Assembly: GCA_964428195.1 (NCBI GenBank)
Contig: CAYRXC010000006.1
Coordinates: 1 to 34,597, forward strand
Reading direction: 5' to 3'
DNA from: JAAYGD01 sp964428195
GTDB lineage: Bacteria > Bacillota_I > Bacilli_A > RF39 > UBA660
DNA length: 34,597 bases
The notes under the pieces were generated by a model that was not told the DNA's origin, searched no databases, and saw only the letters and a program-made list of their open reading frames with translations. A program made the translations under genes and the position numbers. The stretch's first letter is position 1. Each line of letters starts with the position of its first letter. This document shows, one piece after another, positions 8,453 through 15,301 of the stretch.

Positions 8453-9484
8453 CTATTCAAAAGTTGTTTTCTGATCTAGTGGTTGAATTTGAATATATGC
8501 GTTTCCATCATTTAAAGTAATTTCTTTACCATCTGCATATTTATAAGTTGTTTGGCCTTCTCTCGATTTCTTTTCCCAAGTAATAGGTCTTGAATATCCA
8601 TTAGTAATAAAGTATCCTGTACCTGTTCCAACATTATCTAAAGTAATTCTCCCCTTATCAGAGTTAGTTGGATCTGGGTATCCCTTGACGTTTATTACTA
8701 TAATATTTTTAGCAGTCAATTGATTATTTGACTCTACATCTTTATGTATATTTCCATTAATAAATCTCTTATATAGACCACTTACTGAATCGTACTCATA
8801 TCTTACACTATAACTTGATGAATACTTAATAAAAGCCTTATTAGCTAAAAGAGAGTCCTCTTGATCATTAATATTTATTGGTTCTACAGAATAATTAAAT
8901 AGATTATCTTTTTCTGTGGTATTTCTAATATTTTTGCCCAATTGATTAATTTCAGAAATACTAGTAAAAACATTATGAGGAGAAACATGTCCCCAAGTTC
9001 CTTTCCTTTTTCCAGGAGTAACATGAGCAACATTAAAAACCCCAATATCTCTTTCTGCTTGTGGACTCCATCCATGATGCGTATACAACACATCATTTTC
9101 CATAGCATAATCTAAAAAATAATGTCTAGCACTTCTTACTGGCCCAATATTATCTGCTTGACTATCTTTAAATATTGCAAATAATCTAGTTAAACCATAT
9201 TCAACAGTAATATCATAAATAATGTATGCTTCTTCAAGTCCTGCTTGAGGCCAAGCTCCAGATACATTATCTATCATTACTCCAATAGGTCTAGTCTTTG
9301 ATTCCAAATCTATAATCTTTAGCTTTGGTTTTGGTTCTTCTTTCTTCTCTTCAACTTTTTCTTTTTCCTTTTCTTTTTTTACTGGTTCCTTTAAAAAATC
9401 TTTTCCAATGAATACTACTAAAGCTGCTAATATTACTGTTACAAATACAGCAACAACATTCTTCTTTATTTTATGTCTTTTCAT
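8453..9484 (-). CDS. DUF3048 (YerB-like) extracytoplasmic protein
   Basis: A 343-residue protein. Residues about 10-30 form a membrane helix and residues 34-55 are a K/E/P-rich linker, followed by the conserved DUF3048 core: IGVMIDN, WPQAGLEEA, TRLFAIF, GPVRSARHYF, and a C-terminal AYIQIQP characteristic of the family end. The Bacillus YerB relative is a lipoprotein; here there is no lipobox cysteine, so anchoring appears to be by an uncleaved N-terminal helix. The biochemical role of DUF3048 is not established. It is the first gene of a unit with DUF368 and the RsgI-like gene; ATG at 9484 follows GGAGG. Confidence 0.88.
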   Translation of the reverse strand: MKRHKIKKNVVAVFVTVILAALVVFIGKDFLKEPVKKEKEKEKVEEKKEEPKPKLKIIDLESKTRPIGVMIDNVSGAWPQAGLEEAYIIYDITVEYGLTRLFAIFKDSQADNIGPVRSARHYFLDYAMENDVLYTHHGWSPQAERDIGVFNVAHVTPGKRKGTWGHVSPHNVFTSISEINQLGKNIRNTTEKDNLFNYSVEPININDQEDSLLANKAFIKYSSSYSVRYEYDSVSGLYKRFINGNIHKDVESNNQLTAKNIIVINVKGYPDPTNSDKGRITLDNVGTGTGYFITNGYSRPITWEKKSREGQTTYKYADGKEITLNDGNAYIQIQPLDQKTTFE

Positions 9485-9502
9485 AAATCCTCCATACTAA
9501 AT

Positions 9503-9532
9503 ATTATATCACTTGAATATTATTTATTAAAA
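9503..9532 (-). promoter_or_regulatory. Likely promoter for DUF3048 operon
   Basis: Minus strand carries a consensus TATAAT (9503-9508) about 20 bases before the ATG, preceded by TGA. The -35 at 17-base spacing is poor (TTTAAT), so this may be an extended -10-type promoter. Confidence 0.5.
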
Positions 9533-9555
9533 TATGTAAAACAATTCTTTACATA

Positions 9556-9579
9556 ATAAAAAAAGCACTAGGTGCTTTT
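9556..9579 (-). terminator. Terminator of the tRNA cluster
   Basis: AAAAGCAC (9561-9568) and GTGCTTTT (9572-9579) form an 8-bp stem with a 3-base loop, followed on the minus strand by more T residues and TTATTATG. It lies 8 bases beyond the CCA end of the initiator tRNA gene. Confidence 0.85.
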
Positions 9580-9586
9580 GTTTATT

Positions 9587-9663
9587 TGGTTGCGGGAGTA
9601 GGACTTGAACCTACGACCTCTGGGTTATGAGCCCAGCGAGCTACCAAACTGCTCCATCCCGCG
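9587..9663 (-). tRNA. tRNA-fMet (initiator, anticodon CAU)
   Basis: A 77-base gene with CCA encoded. It starts CGCGGGA with C1 mismatched to A72, and has three G:C pairs flanking the anticodon loop (GGG-CTCATAA-CCC). Both are hallmarks of bacterial initiator tRNA. It is the last gene of the eight-tRNA transcription unit. The fmt gene elsewhere in the window formylates its charged form. Confidence 0.96.
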
Positions 9664-9673
9664 ATATAAAAAG

Positions 9674-9766
9674 TGGCGGAGGAAAAGGGATTCGAACCCC
9701 TGCGCCGTTTACACGACCTCCCGGTTTTCAAGACCGGTCCCTTCAACCAGACTTGGGTATTCCTCC
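9674..9766 (-). tRNA. tRNA-Ser (anticodon UGA)
   Basis: A 93-base class II tRNA with a long variable arm. Acceptor stem GGAGGAA pairs with TTCCTCC, the discriminator is G and CCA is encoded. The anticodon loop CTTGAAA gives TGA. Confidence 0.96.
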
Positions 9767-9771
9767 ATCAT

Positions 9772-9860
9772 TGGTGCCCGAGGCCGGACTTGAACCGGCA
9801 CAAGATTTGATTCTCGCAGGATTTTAAGTCCTGTGCGTCTACCTGTTCCGCCACTCGGGC
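9772..9860 (-). tRNA. tRNA-Leu (anticodon UAA)
   Basis: An 89-base class II tRNA. Acceptor GCCCGAG/CTCGGGC, discriminator A, encoded CCA. The anticodon loop CTTAAAA gives TAA. Its wobble U34 makes it a candidate substrate for the xm5U34 pathway enzymes in this window. Confidence 0.96.
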
Positions 9861-9869
9861 GCTAAAAAT

Positions 9870-9945
9870 TGGTGTCCCGTACAGAATTCGAATCTGTGAC
9901 CCTTTGATTAAAAGTCAAATGCTCTACCAACTGAGCTAACGGGAC
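9870..9945 (-). tRNA. tRNA-Lys (anticodon UUU)
   Basis: A 76-base gene with acceptor GTCCCGT/ACGGGAC and encoded CCA. The anticodon loop CTTTTAA gives TTT. It is a classical substrate of mnm5s2U34 modification. Confidence 0.96.
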
Positions 9946-9957
9946 ATATATATAAAA

Positions 9958-10032
9958 TGGCTGCCTCGGCTAGGTTCGAACTAGCGGGTGTCAGAGTCAA
10001 AGTCTGATGCCTTACCACTTGGCTACGAGGCA
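9958..10032 (-). tRNA. tRNA-Gln (anticodon UUG)
   Basis: A 75-base gene with acceptor TGCCTCG/CGAGGCA, discriminator G and encoded CCA. The anticodon loop CTTTGAC gives TTG. Confidence 0.96.
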
Positions 10033-10043
10033 ATAACTTAAAG

Positions 10044-10127
10044 TGGTGGAGAGAGGTGGGTTTGAACCACCGAACCCGAAGGAACAGATTTACAGTCTGC
10101 CGCGTTTGACCACTTCGCTACCTCTCC
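10044..10127 (-). tRNA. tRNA-Tyr (anticodon GUA)
   Basis: An 84-base class II tRNA with encoded CCA. The anticodon loop CTGTAAA gives GTA. Uncharged forms of this tRNA would be sensed by the tyrS T-box at 25210-25418. Confidence 0.96.
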
Positions 10128-10131
10128 ATTA

Positions 10132-10207
<76 letters not shown>

Positions 10208-10214
10208 AAAAAAA

Positions 10215-10291
10215 TGGTGGAGGATATAGGACTCGAACCTATGGCCCCCTGCTTGTAAGGCAGGTGCTCCAACCAACTGAGCTAATCCTCC
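10215..10291 (-). tRNA. tRNA-Val (anticodon UAC)
   Basis: A 77-base gene with acceptor GGAGGAT/ATCCTCC and encoded CCA. The anticodon loop CTTACAA gives TAC. It is the first gene of the eight-tRNA transcription unit. Confidence 0.96.
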
Positions 10292-10316
10292 GCATCATTA
10301 AAATGAACGCATAACT

Positions 10317-10346
10317 AATATAACACTTACTTTTGCCTATTGTCAA
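10317..10346 (-). promoter_or_regulatory. Promoter of the eight-tRNA cluster
   Basis: Minus strand reads a perfect TTGACA (10341-10346), an 18-base spacer, then TATATT (10317-10322). It lies just downstream of the S1-domain gene stop and about 25 bases upstream of tRNA-Val, so the tRNA cluster is independent of the protein gene. Confidence 0.8.
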
Positions 10347-10356
10347 TATAAAAAGA

Positions 10357-10716
10357 CTATTTTTGACGTAATTCTTCGATTTTGCTTCTAATAAATATTT
10401 GGAGATTTTCTTCTAATAATTTAAAACCCAATCCCACTTCATTTATCATTTTTCTTTCTTTCTTTGGTTTTACCTTATAATCAATATCTTTAATTGATAA
10501 CTTAATGTGGTTTTTCTCCTCATCAACCTCCAAAACCTTAGTGTAAATAATGTCTCCAACCTTACCATACTGATTTACATCTTTAACAAATAAATCAGAT
10601 ATTTCTGATATGTGAATTAATCCACTATAATAATTATCTAAATCTACAAATATTCCATATTTTTGAAATCCAGTTATAATTCCCTTAACTATTTTTCCCG
10701 GTTTATACTCAGACAT
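10357..10716 (-). CDS. S1 RNA-binding domain protein (YugI/CvfD-like)
   Basis: A 119-residue protein that is largely a single S1 OB fold near the N-terminus: PGKIVKGIITGFQKYGIFVD, then the GLIHISEIS loop, and VDEEKNHIKLSIKD closing the fold. A basic linker and helical C-terminus follow. The small single-S1 proteins YugI and CvfD of Firmicutes bind RNA or ribosomes and act in general stress or post-transcriptional control; that role is by analogy. The open frame extends six codons further upstream, but GAGGTG five bases before the ATG at 10716 fixes that start. It is divergently arranged with the yutG gene. Confidence 0.85.
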   Translation of the reverse strand: MSEYKPGKIVKGIITGFQKYGIFVDLDNYYSGLIHISEISDLFVKDVNQYGKVGDIIYTKVLEVDEEKNHIKLSIKDIDYKVKPKKERKMINEVGLGFKLLEENLQIFIRSKIEELRQK

Positions 10717-10732
10717 ATCACACCTCAAATAC

Positions 10733-10760
10733 ATTATATCAAATTATTTACTTTGTTCAA
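10733..10760 (-). promoter_or_regulatory. Promoter of S1-domain gene
   Basis: Minus strand reads TTGAAC (10755-10760), 16 bases, then TATAAT (10733-10738). It interlocks back to back with the plus-strand promoter of the yutG gene. Confidence 0.65.
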
Positions 10761-10775
10761 AATTAAATGTATAAT
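10747..10775 (+). promoter_or_regulatory. Promoter of yutG-like gene
   Basis: Plus strand reads TTTACT (10747-10752), 17 bases, then extended -10 TG-TATAAT (10770-10775). It overlaps the opposing S1-gene promoter, so polymerases at the two would exclude each other. Confidence 0.65.
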
Positions 10776-10802
10776 TTATATGTAAATAACAAGGAGAGAA
10801 TA

Positions 10803-11288
10803 ATGAATTTATATGAGAAAACAATTAGTAAGTTAGAATCAAGAGGAATAAAAATAGATGATATAGCAGAAATTACATTGCTATTACAAGGGAAATATTA
10901 TAAAGACTTATCAATAGAGACTTGTAAAAAATATGTAAAGAATGTAATAGAAAAAAGAGAAAGTATTCACGCTATATTAACTGCCATTGCAATAGATGAA
11001 GCTGCCGAAAAAAAATTATTTGATAAAGAAATAAATGATCTTATTACAAATGACGAAGGTTTATATGGAATAGATGAAATACTTGCACTCAGCATAGTAA
11101 ACATTCATGGATCTATAGCATTGACAAACTTTGGATATGCAGACAAATTAAAACCGGGTATAATCAATAAAATAGACGCTTTAGGCAAAGAAAAAATACA
11201 ATGCCATACGTTTTTAGATGATATAGTGTCTGCAATTGCTGCTAGCGCAGCAAGTAGAATTGCCCACTATGAATCTGATAATAATTAA
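10803..11288 (+). CDS. yutG: Phosphatidylglycerophosphatase A family protein (YutG-like)
   Basis: A 161-residue protein. The second half, LSIVNIHGSIALTNFGYADK then CHTFLDDIVSAIAA and ASRIAH, matches the PgpA/YutG family, which dephosphorylates phosphatidylglycerol phosphate in phospholipid synthesis. YutG members are soluble-looking and lack the several membrane helices of Gram-negative PgpA. The frame is open 12 codons further upstream, but AAGGAGAG four bases before the ATG at 10803 sets the start. It is one of few plus-strand genes here, and its last 4 bases overlap the convergent 55-residue gene. With cdsA in the window, two steps around CDP-diacylglycerol and phosphatidylglycerol are covered. 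Confidence 0.85.
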   Translation: MNLYEKTISKLESRGIKIDDIAEITLLLQGKYYKDLSIETCKKYVKNVIEKRESIHAILTAIAIDEAAEKKLFDKEINDLITNDEGLYGIDEILALSIVNIHGSIALTNFGYADKLKPGIINKIDALGKEKIQCHTFLDDIVSAIAASAASRIAHYESDNN

Positions 11289-11452
11289 GACCCTTTCTTT
11301 TTAAATGAGAAAAAATCAAAAAATTTTTTTTCTTTTTTTTCGTTTTCATAATCCTCTGGAGTCTTTTTTAATTTATCTAGATTTTTTTCATACCCCATTC
11401 TAGTAAGATTAGCAACTTTCCTTTTTTCAAAAAAATCATTCAAGTTTGACAT
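11285..11452 (-). CDS. Small basic hypothetical protein (55 aa)
   Basis: A 55-residue frame from ATG 11452 to TAA 11285, starting MSNLNDFFEKRKVANLTRMG. It is rich in Lys/Glu and ends in an aromatic-basic patch (FFDFFSFKKKGS). It is supported by a good Shine-Dalgarno (GAGGTG, five bases before ATG), a TATAAT at 11470-11475 in promoter position, and by filling an otherwise empty 240-base gap. No family is recognised. The amphipathic C-terminus could contact a membrane or RNA, but that is speculation. It ends convergently with yutG, overlapping by 4 bases. Confidence 0.65.
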   Translation of the reverse strand: MSNLNDFFEKRKVANLTRMGYEKNLDKLKKTPEDYENEKKEKKFFDFFSFKKKGS

Positions 11453-11477
11453 AAAATCACCTCATAATTATTATAAA

Positions 11478-11515
11478 ACAAAAAATGAAGAGATAAATAA
11501 TATTCTCTTCATTTT
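11478..11515 (-). terminator. Terminator of rny
   Basis: AAAATGAAGAGA (11482-11493) and TCTCTTCATTTT (11504-11515) form a 12-bp stem with a 10-base loop. On the minus strand it is followed by T-rich TTTTTGTTTT. It lies about 16 bases past the rny stop. Confidence 0.88.
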
Positions 11516-11531
11516 ACACTTAACATGTAAA

Positions 11532-13085
11532 TTATTTTGCTTCCTCTATTGCTCTCGTTTCTCTAATTACTGTTACTTTTACTGTTCCAGGATATTGCAT
11601 TTCTTCTTCTATTCTATCTTTAATATCCCTTGCTATCTTATAGCTTTTCAAATCATCTACTTGTTCTGGTTTTACAATTACTCTTAATTCTCTTCCAGCT
11701 TGCATAGCAAATGACTTTTCTATTCCTTCAAAACTATTTGCAATAGTTTCAAGTTGTTCCAATCTCTTAACATAATTTTCTAAAGAATCATTTCTAGCAC
11801 CTGGTCTTGATGCTGATAAAGCATCAGCAATAGCAACTAATACAGAGATAACCGATTTAGCTTCCGAATCTCCATGATGAGATTCTATTGAATTTATTAC
11901 TACTTTGTCTTCATTATATTTTCTTGCTAGTTCTACGCCTACTTCGACATGGCTTCCTTCCATTTCAAAATCTATTGCTTTCCCTATGTCATGAAGCAAA
12001 CCTGCTCTCTTTGCTAAAATTACGTTTTCACCTATTTCGCTAGCCATTATACCGGCAAGAGATGCAACTTCGATTGAATGTTGTAAAGCATTTTGTCCGT
12101 AACTAGTTCTAAAATGTAATTTCCCAATGACTTCAACTATATATGGGTCTATCTTATTTAATCCCAATTCTAATATTGCATTATTTCCATATTCTATTAT
12201 CTTGGTCTTCATATCTTTGCTAACTTTATCATATAATTCTTCTATTCTAGCCGGATGAATTCTTCCATCTTTAATTAATGATTCCAAAGTTATTTTTGCT
12301 ATTTCTCTTCTCAAAGGATCAAAACTAGATATAACTATAGCTTCAGGAGTATCATCAATAATTAAATCAACACCCGTAACAGCTTCAATAGTCCTAATGT
12401 TTCTTCCTTCTCTACCAATTATTCTTCCTTTCATTTCATCATTAGGAAGATTTACAACAGATACCGTTTGTTCATTCGCAACATCAGAAGCATATTTTTG
12501 CATCGATAAAACAAGCATTTCTTTTGCTTTTTTGTCTACTTCTAATTTTGCTTCAGCTTCTTTTTCTTTTATAAGTTGAGAAATCTCAATTTCCATAGTT
12601 TCCTCAACTCTTTTGAATAACAACTCTTTTGCTTTTTCTTTGTTGAATCCTGATATATTCTCTAATAATGTCTCTTGTTCTTTTTTAATTTCTTCCACTT
12701 TATCTTCTTTTTTTTGGATTTCTTTTTGCTTTTGAGTCAAAGCTTGATCGCGTTCTTCGAGAGCCCTATCTCTATTTTGTAATAATTCGTCTCTCTTATC
12801 AATTTTATTTTCTCTTTGAAGTAATCGATCTTCGATTTCTTTTATTTCGTTTTTTCTTTCTCTTACTTCTTTTTCGTTTTCCATCTTTGATTTATGTATC
12901 TCTTCTTTTGCTTCTAAAACAGAATCTCTTTTAATTCTTTCCGCTTCCTTTTTGGCTTTTTCAATTGTCTCATCAGCTTTTTTTGTTGCACTATTACCTT
13001 TTCTACTATTATATACAAAAACGGTGGTAGCACCAATTCCCAATCCAAATATAGAGGCTAAAATGGCTGTTCCTACTAATCCCAT
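11532..13085 (-). CDS. rny: Ribonuclease Y
   Basis: A 517-residue endoribonuclease that initiates mRNA decay at the membrane in Firmicutes. Residues 5-25 form the N-terminal membrane anchor and about 30-195 a long charged coiled coil. The KH domain contains GRIIGREGRN (220-229), and the HD phosphohydrolase domain contains LLHDIGKA with the metal-binding H365-D366 pair. The length equals the family norm (about 515-520). The start ATG at 13085 follows GGAGG. It is monocistronic, with its own promoter and terminator. This is one of the most secure assignments in the window. Confidence 0.98.
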   Translation of the reverse strand: MGLVGTAILASIFGLGIGATTVFVYNSRKGNSATKKADETIEKAKKEAERIKRDSVLEAKEEIHKSKMENEKEVRERKNEIKEIEDRLLQRENKIDKRDELLQNRDRALEERDQALTQKQKEIQKKEDKVEEIKKEQETLLENISGFNKEKAKELLFKRVEETMEIEISQLIKEKEAEAKLEVDKKAKEMLVLSMQKYASDVANEQTVSVVNLPNDEMKGRIIGREGRNIRTIEAVTGVDLIIDDTPEAIVISSFDPLRREIAKITLESLIKDGRIHPARIEELYDKVSKDMKTKIIEYGNNAILELGLNKIDPYIVEVIGKLHFRTSYGQNALQHSIEVASLAGIMASEIGENVILAKRAGLLHDIGKAIDFEMEGSHVEVGVELARKYNEDKVVINSIESHHGDSEAKSVISVLVAIADALSASRPGARNDSLENYVKRLEQLETIANSFEGIEKSFAMQAGRELRVIVKPEQVDDLKSYKIARDIKDRIEEEMQYPGTVKVTVIRETRAIEEAK

Positions 13086-13130
13086 GCGTCCTCCATTTTG
13101 AGTTTACCTTTTAAATAAAACTCTATCTAT

Positions 13131-13159
13131 ATTGTAAGTTTTATTGATTATAAAGTCAA
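13131..13159 (-). promoter_or_regulatory. Promoter of rny
   Basis: Minus strand reads TTGACT (13154-13159), 17 bases, then TACAAT (13131-13136), about 45 bases upstream of the start codon. Confidence 0.75.
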
Positions 13160-13189
13160 GTAAAAAGGTTCTATACTTTAGAACCCTTT
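13160..13189 (-). terminator. Terminator after 185-residue membrane protein gene
   Basis: AAAGGTTCTA (13164-13173) pairs with TAGAACCCTTT (13179-13189) with one bulged C and a 5-base loop. On the minus strand it is followed by TTTTTAC. It sits 6 bases after the stop codon at 13195, directly upstream of the rny promoter. Confidence 0.8.
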
Positions 13190-13194
13190 ATTAC

Positions 13195-13752
13195 TTATTT
13201 TATAAATTCATCAGAACTTGCACTTTTAACTTCTTTAACTCTTTTAAATGTTCCAATCATTGCTTTATAACCATCTTCTTGTTCTGGATCACCAGAATAT
13301 TTTATAGTCACTTGATCACCATTTAATTCTAAAGTAAATATTGCTTCTTCCCCTTCGTCATCTGTTTTTATCATTTTTCCATCTTTGAAAGTCATAGCAT
13401 CTTCATAATTAATAGAATAAATTAATTCTTTCTTTTCATTAATCATCAATTCATTAGCAACTTTTAAAGATCCAACCTTTCCATCTTTGGTAAATAACAA
13501 TATTTGAGTATTACCGGCATCATTCTTGTAAACTCCATTCCATTTTTCATAATCAAGTTTTTCAATTACGGGATTCTTATCACCATTTTTTTCGCCATTT
13601 TCTACTTCACTACTACCTTTTTTATTTAAAAGATAATAAGCGCCAACCATCAAGCCTACTATTACTAAAACAGTAATTAAAACCCCAACTATAGATGATT
13701 TTTTTTCGTTATTTTTATTATCATTAACTTCTAATACTTCTTTCTCTTCCAT
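13195..13752 (-). CDS. Hypothetical single-pass membrane protein with extracytoplasmic domain
   Basis: A 185-residue protein: an acidic cytoplasmic N-terminus (residues 1-19), one membrane helix at about 20-42, a charged linker, then a beta-rich extracytoplasmic domain of about 110 residues (WNGVYKNDAGNTQILLF, IFTLELNGDQVTIKYSGD, IGTFKRV). The pattern of alternating strands resembles small lipocalin-like or META-like barrels, but I do not recognise the family. It has its own promoter and a terminator, so it is monocistronic, between rplT and rny. Start ATG at 13752 follows AGGAGG. Confidence 0.7.
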   Translation of the reverse strand: MEEKEVLEVNDNKNNEKKSSIVGVLITVLVIVGLMVGAYYLLNKKGSSEVENGEKNGDKNPVIEKLDYEKWNGVYKNDAGNTQILLFTKDGKVGSLKVANELMINEKKELIYSINYEDAMTFKDGKMIKTDDEGEEAIFTLELNGDQVTIKYSGDPEQEDGYKAMIGTFKRVKEVKSASSDEFIK

Positions 13753-13771
13753 TTCTATCCTCCTAGAATAT

Positions 13772-13800
13772 AAGTTATCACATTTTTACTATTTTTTCAA
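13772..13800 (-). promoter_or_regulatory. Possible promoter of membrane-protein gene
   Basis: Minus strand reads TTGAAA (13795-13800), 17 bases, then TAACTT (13772-13777) preceded by TGA. The -10 is off consensus. Confidence 0.45.
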
Positions 13801-13842
13801 CCCTTTACCAAATTTTTGATTAAATATGTATATTAATACAAC

Positions 13843-13864
13843 AAAAAAATAGACTATTTGTCTA
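13843..13864 (-). terminator. Terminator of infC-rpmI-rplT operon
   Basis: TAGAC (13850-13854) and GTCTA (13860-13864) form a short stem with a 5-base loop, followed on the minus strand by seven T residues. The hairpin overlaps the rplT stop codon (13854-13856). Because the stem is short, moderate confidence. Confidence 0.6.
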
Positions 13865-14411
13865 CTTTTTGTTTTGTAGTTGTTTTCACTTTTGGCTTGT
13901 CTTCACTCTTTGGTTTACTTTCTTTTTTTGGTTTAACAACTTTTTCATCAGACGATTTAACTGAAGGTTTTGGTTTGCTTTCTTTTGTTTTTTCTTCAGT
14001 GCCTTCCTTTTTTGCTTCTTCTTTCAATACAACCTTTTTTGGTTCATACTTCTTTCCTTCCAAAGCATATTTAGAAATTTCAACCAAATCTTTAAAAGTA
14101 TTTGGATTTTCAATTGCAATTTCTGCTAACATTTTTCTGTTAATAGATAATTCAGCTTTTGTTAATCCATTAATGAATTTAGAATAACTAATATCATTAT
14201 CCCTACAAGCTGCATTTATTCTTGTAATCCATAGTTTTCTAAAATCTCTTTTCTTTCTCTTTCTATCTTTATATGCATAAACTCCTGAGTGCAATAATTG
14301 CTCTTTTGCAGTTTTATACAATCTATGTTTACTTCCAAAATAACCCTTAGCTTCTTTTAATGTTTTCTTTCTTCTATTTCTAGCGACAGTACCGCCCTTA
14401 ACTCTTGCCAT
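13854..14411 (-). CDS. rplT: Large ribosomal subunit protein bL20, with long C-terminal tail
   Basis: Residues 1-118 are a complete canonical L20: MARVKGGTVARNRRKK start, RLYKTAKEQL, RDFRKLWITRINAACR and a C-terminal helix ending near KYALEGKKY. L20 assembles early with 23S rRNA and in Firmicutes represses its own operon by binding the leader. Residues about 119-185 are an additional K/E/P/S-rich, low-complexity tail (for example KESKPKPSVKSSDEK), making the protein 185 residues instead of about 118. The frame is open throughout and the operon terminator overlaps the stop at the end of the tail, so the extension is probably genuine, not a sequencing artefact. Confidence 0.95.
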   Translation of the reverse strand: MARVKGGTVARNRRKKTLKEAKGYFGSKHRLYKTAKEQLLHSGVYAYKDRKRKKRDFRKLWITRINAACRDNDISYSKFINGLTKAELSINRKMLAEIAIENPNTFKDLVEISKYALEGKKYEPKKVVLKEEAKKEGTEEKTKESKPKPSVKSSDEKVVKPKKESKPKSEDKPKVKTTTKQKVDK

Positions 14412-14421
14412 TTTTTCCTCC

Positions 14422-14616
14422 TTAATATATTACTGATTTTAATCTTTTCGCATCCGACTTGCTTAAAATAGAACCTTTTCTATTTTTTCTATTTACTTTT
14501 GCATTCTTTTTTCCAGTGTTATGTCTACTTGATGGTCTTCCAATCTTAGCAGGCCCACCACTAGGTCTAGTATTGATTTTCTTGCTTGTAGCTTTATGTG
14601 TTTTTAATTTCGGCAT
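14422..14616 (-). CDS. rpmI: Large ribosomal subunit protein bL35
   Basis: A 64-residue basic protein starting MPKLKTHKATSKK, the typical L35 N-terminus, with GRPSSRHNTGKKN in the middle and a normal length. It sits between infC (9 bases upstream) and rplT (10 bases downstream), the conserved order. Start follows AGGAGG. Confidence 0.97.
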   Translation of the reverse strand: MPKLKTHKATSKKINTRPSGGPAKIGRPSSRHNTGKKNAKVNRKNRKGSILSKSDAKRLKSVIY

Positions 14617-14625
14617 AGTTCCTCC

Positions 14626-15153
14626 TTATTTTTTTTTGGGTGTTAAAATTATAGACATTGTTTTAAATTCAAATCTTGGTTTTGATTCAATTTCAGAAAT
14701 ATCTTCCAATGCTTTAGCATACCTATATAGAACTTCTTCTCCAAGCTCAGTATGTGCTAGTTGTCTTCCTTTGAATCTTATAGAAGCTTTAATCTTGTTA
14801 CCCTTCTCTAAATACTTAGTGGCATTTTTAACTCTAGTATTAAAGTCGTGAACATCTATAGTAACAGATAATCTATATTCTTTTACTTCGACATTAGTTT
14901 CTCTCTGTTTTTTTTCGTTTTCTTTTAGCTTTTTCTTTTTCTCGTATTTAAACTTCTTATAATCCATCAATTTTGCAACAGGTGGATTTGAACTTGGATT
15001 AATTAAAACCAAATCAAAACCAGCATATTCAGCAAGAACTAACGCATCTTCTTTAGATTTTAAACCGAGTTGTTCTCCTTTAGGACCAATAACCAAAAAT
15101 TGTTTTACATTGATTTGTTCATTTGCCAACAAATCTTTTTCCCTATTTGCTAT
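14626..15153 (-). CDS. infC: Translation initiation factor IF-3, predicted ATA start
   Basis: A 175-residue protein with both IF3 domains: the N-domain has LANEQINVKQFLVIGPKGEQ and LIDP-like LVLINPSSNPPVAKLMDYKKF, and the C-domain has VTIDVHDFNTRVKNATKYLEKG and IRFKGRQLAHTELG. The only in-frame TTG upstream (15168) is part of the Shine-Dalgarno itself. GGAGGTG is followed at 6-base spacing by ATA (15151-15153), then GCAAATAGG, so ATA is the likely initiator. IF3 rejects non-AUG starts, and many bacteria use ATT/ATA/ATC on infC so that IF3 limits its own synthesis; the same appears to hold here. First gene of infC-rpmI-rplT. Confidence 0.93.
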   Translation of the reverse strand: MANREKDLLANEQINVKQFLVIGPKGEQLGLKSKEDALVLAEYAGFDLVLINPSSNPPVAKLMDYKKFKYEKKKKLKENEKKQRETNVEVKEYRLSVTIDVHDFNTRVKNATKYLEKGNKIKASIRFKGRQLAHTELGEEVLYRYAKALEDISEIESKPRFEFKTMSIILTPKKK

Positions 15154-15165
15154 AAAAAGCACCTC
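15151..15165 (-). promoter_or_regulatory. infC ribosome-binding site and near-cognate start codon
   Basis: Minus strand GGAGGTG (15159-15165), CTTTTT, then ATA (15151-15153). No ATG or GTG exists at suitable spacing in this frame, and there is no Shine-Dalgarno upstream of the TTG at 15168. This decides the infC start and suggests IF3-dependent translational autoregulation. Confidence 0.75.
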
Positions 15166-15169
15166 CAAT

Positions 15170-15295
15170 AAAAAAGGTAAATATGTAACATATTCACCTC
15201 AAAAAAACCATAAATCAATTAATTTATATTCGGCTTTTAACCCAAAACATCGAGTAATCGGGTGAGATATGTATCTTCTTTCCTTTTTCAAATTT
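15170..15295 (-). promoter_or_regulatory. Structured infC leader with attenuator (probable L20-type leader)
   Basis: A leader of about 140 bases between the promoter and infC. It contains ACCC(15258-15261 region)...GGGT pairing around CGA-TTAC-TCG, then two terminator-like hairpins: ATAAAT/ATTTAT (15210-15227) followed by seven T residues (15201-15207), and a stronger 11-bp hairpin AGGTGAATATG/CATATTTACCT (15175-15199) followed by six T residues ending just before the infC Shine-Dalgarno. Firmicutes infC operons are controlled by L20 binding a leader and stabilising a terminator; the arrangement fits that mechanism. Assignment to the L20 leader family is inference from layout, not a covariance-model hit. 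Confidence 0.65.
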
Positions 15296-15301
15296 AATTT
15301 A

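Noticed and set aside
15154..15168. TTG start for infC giving an N-terminal MEVLF
   Set aside because: This TTG is followed at once by the Shine-Dalgarno bases GGAGGTG and has no ribosome site of its own; ATA at 15153 fits better.
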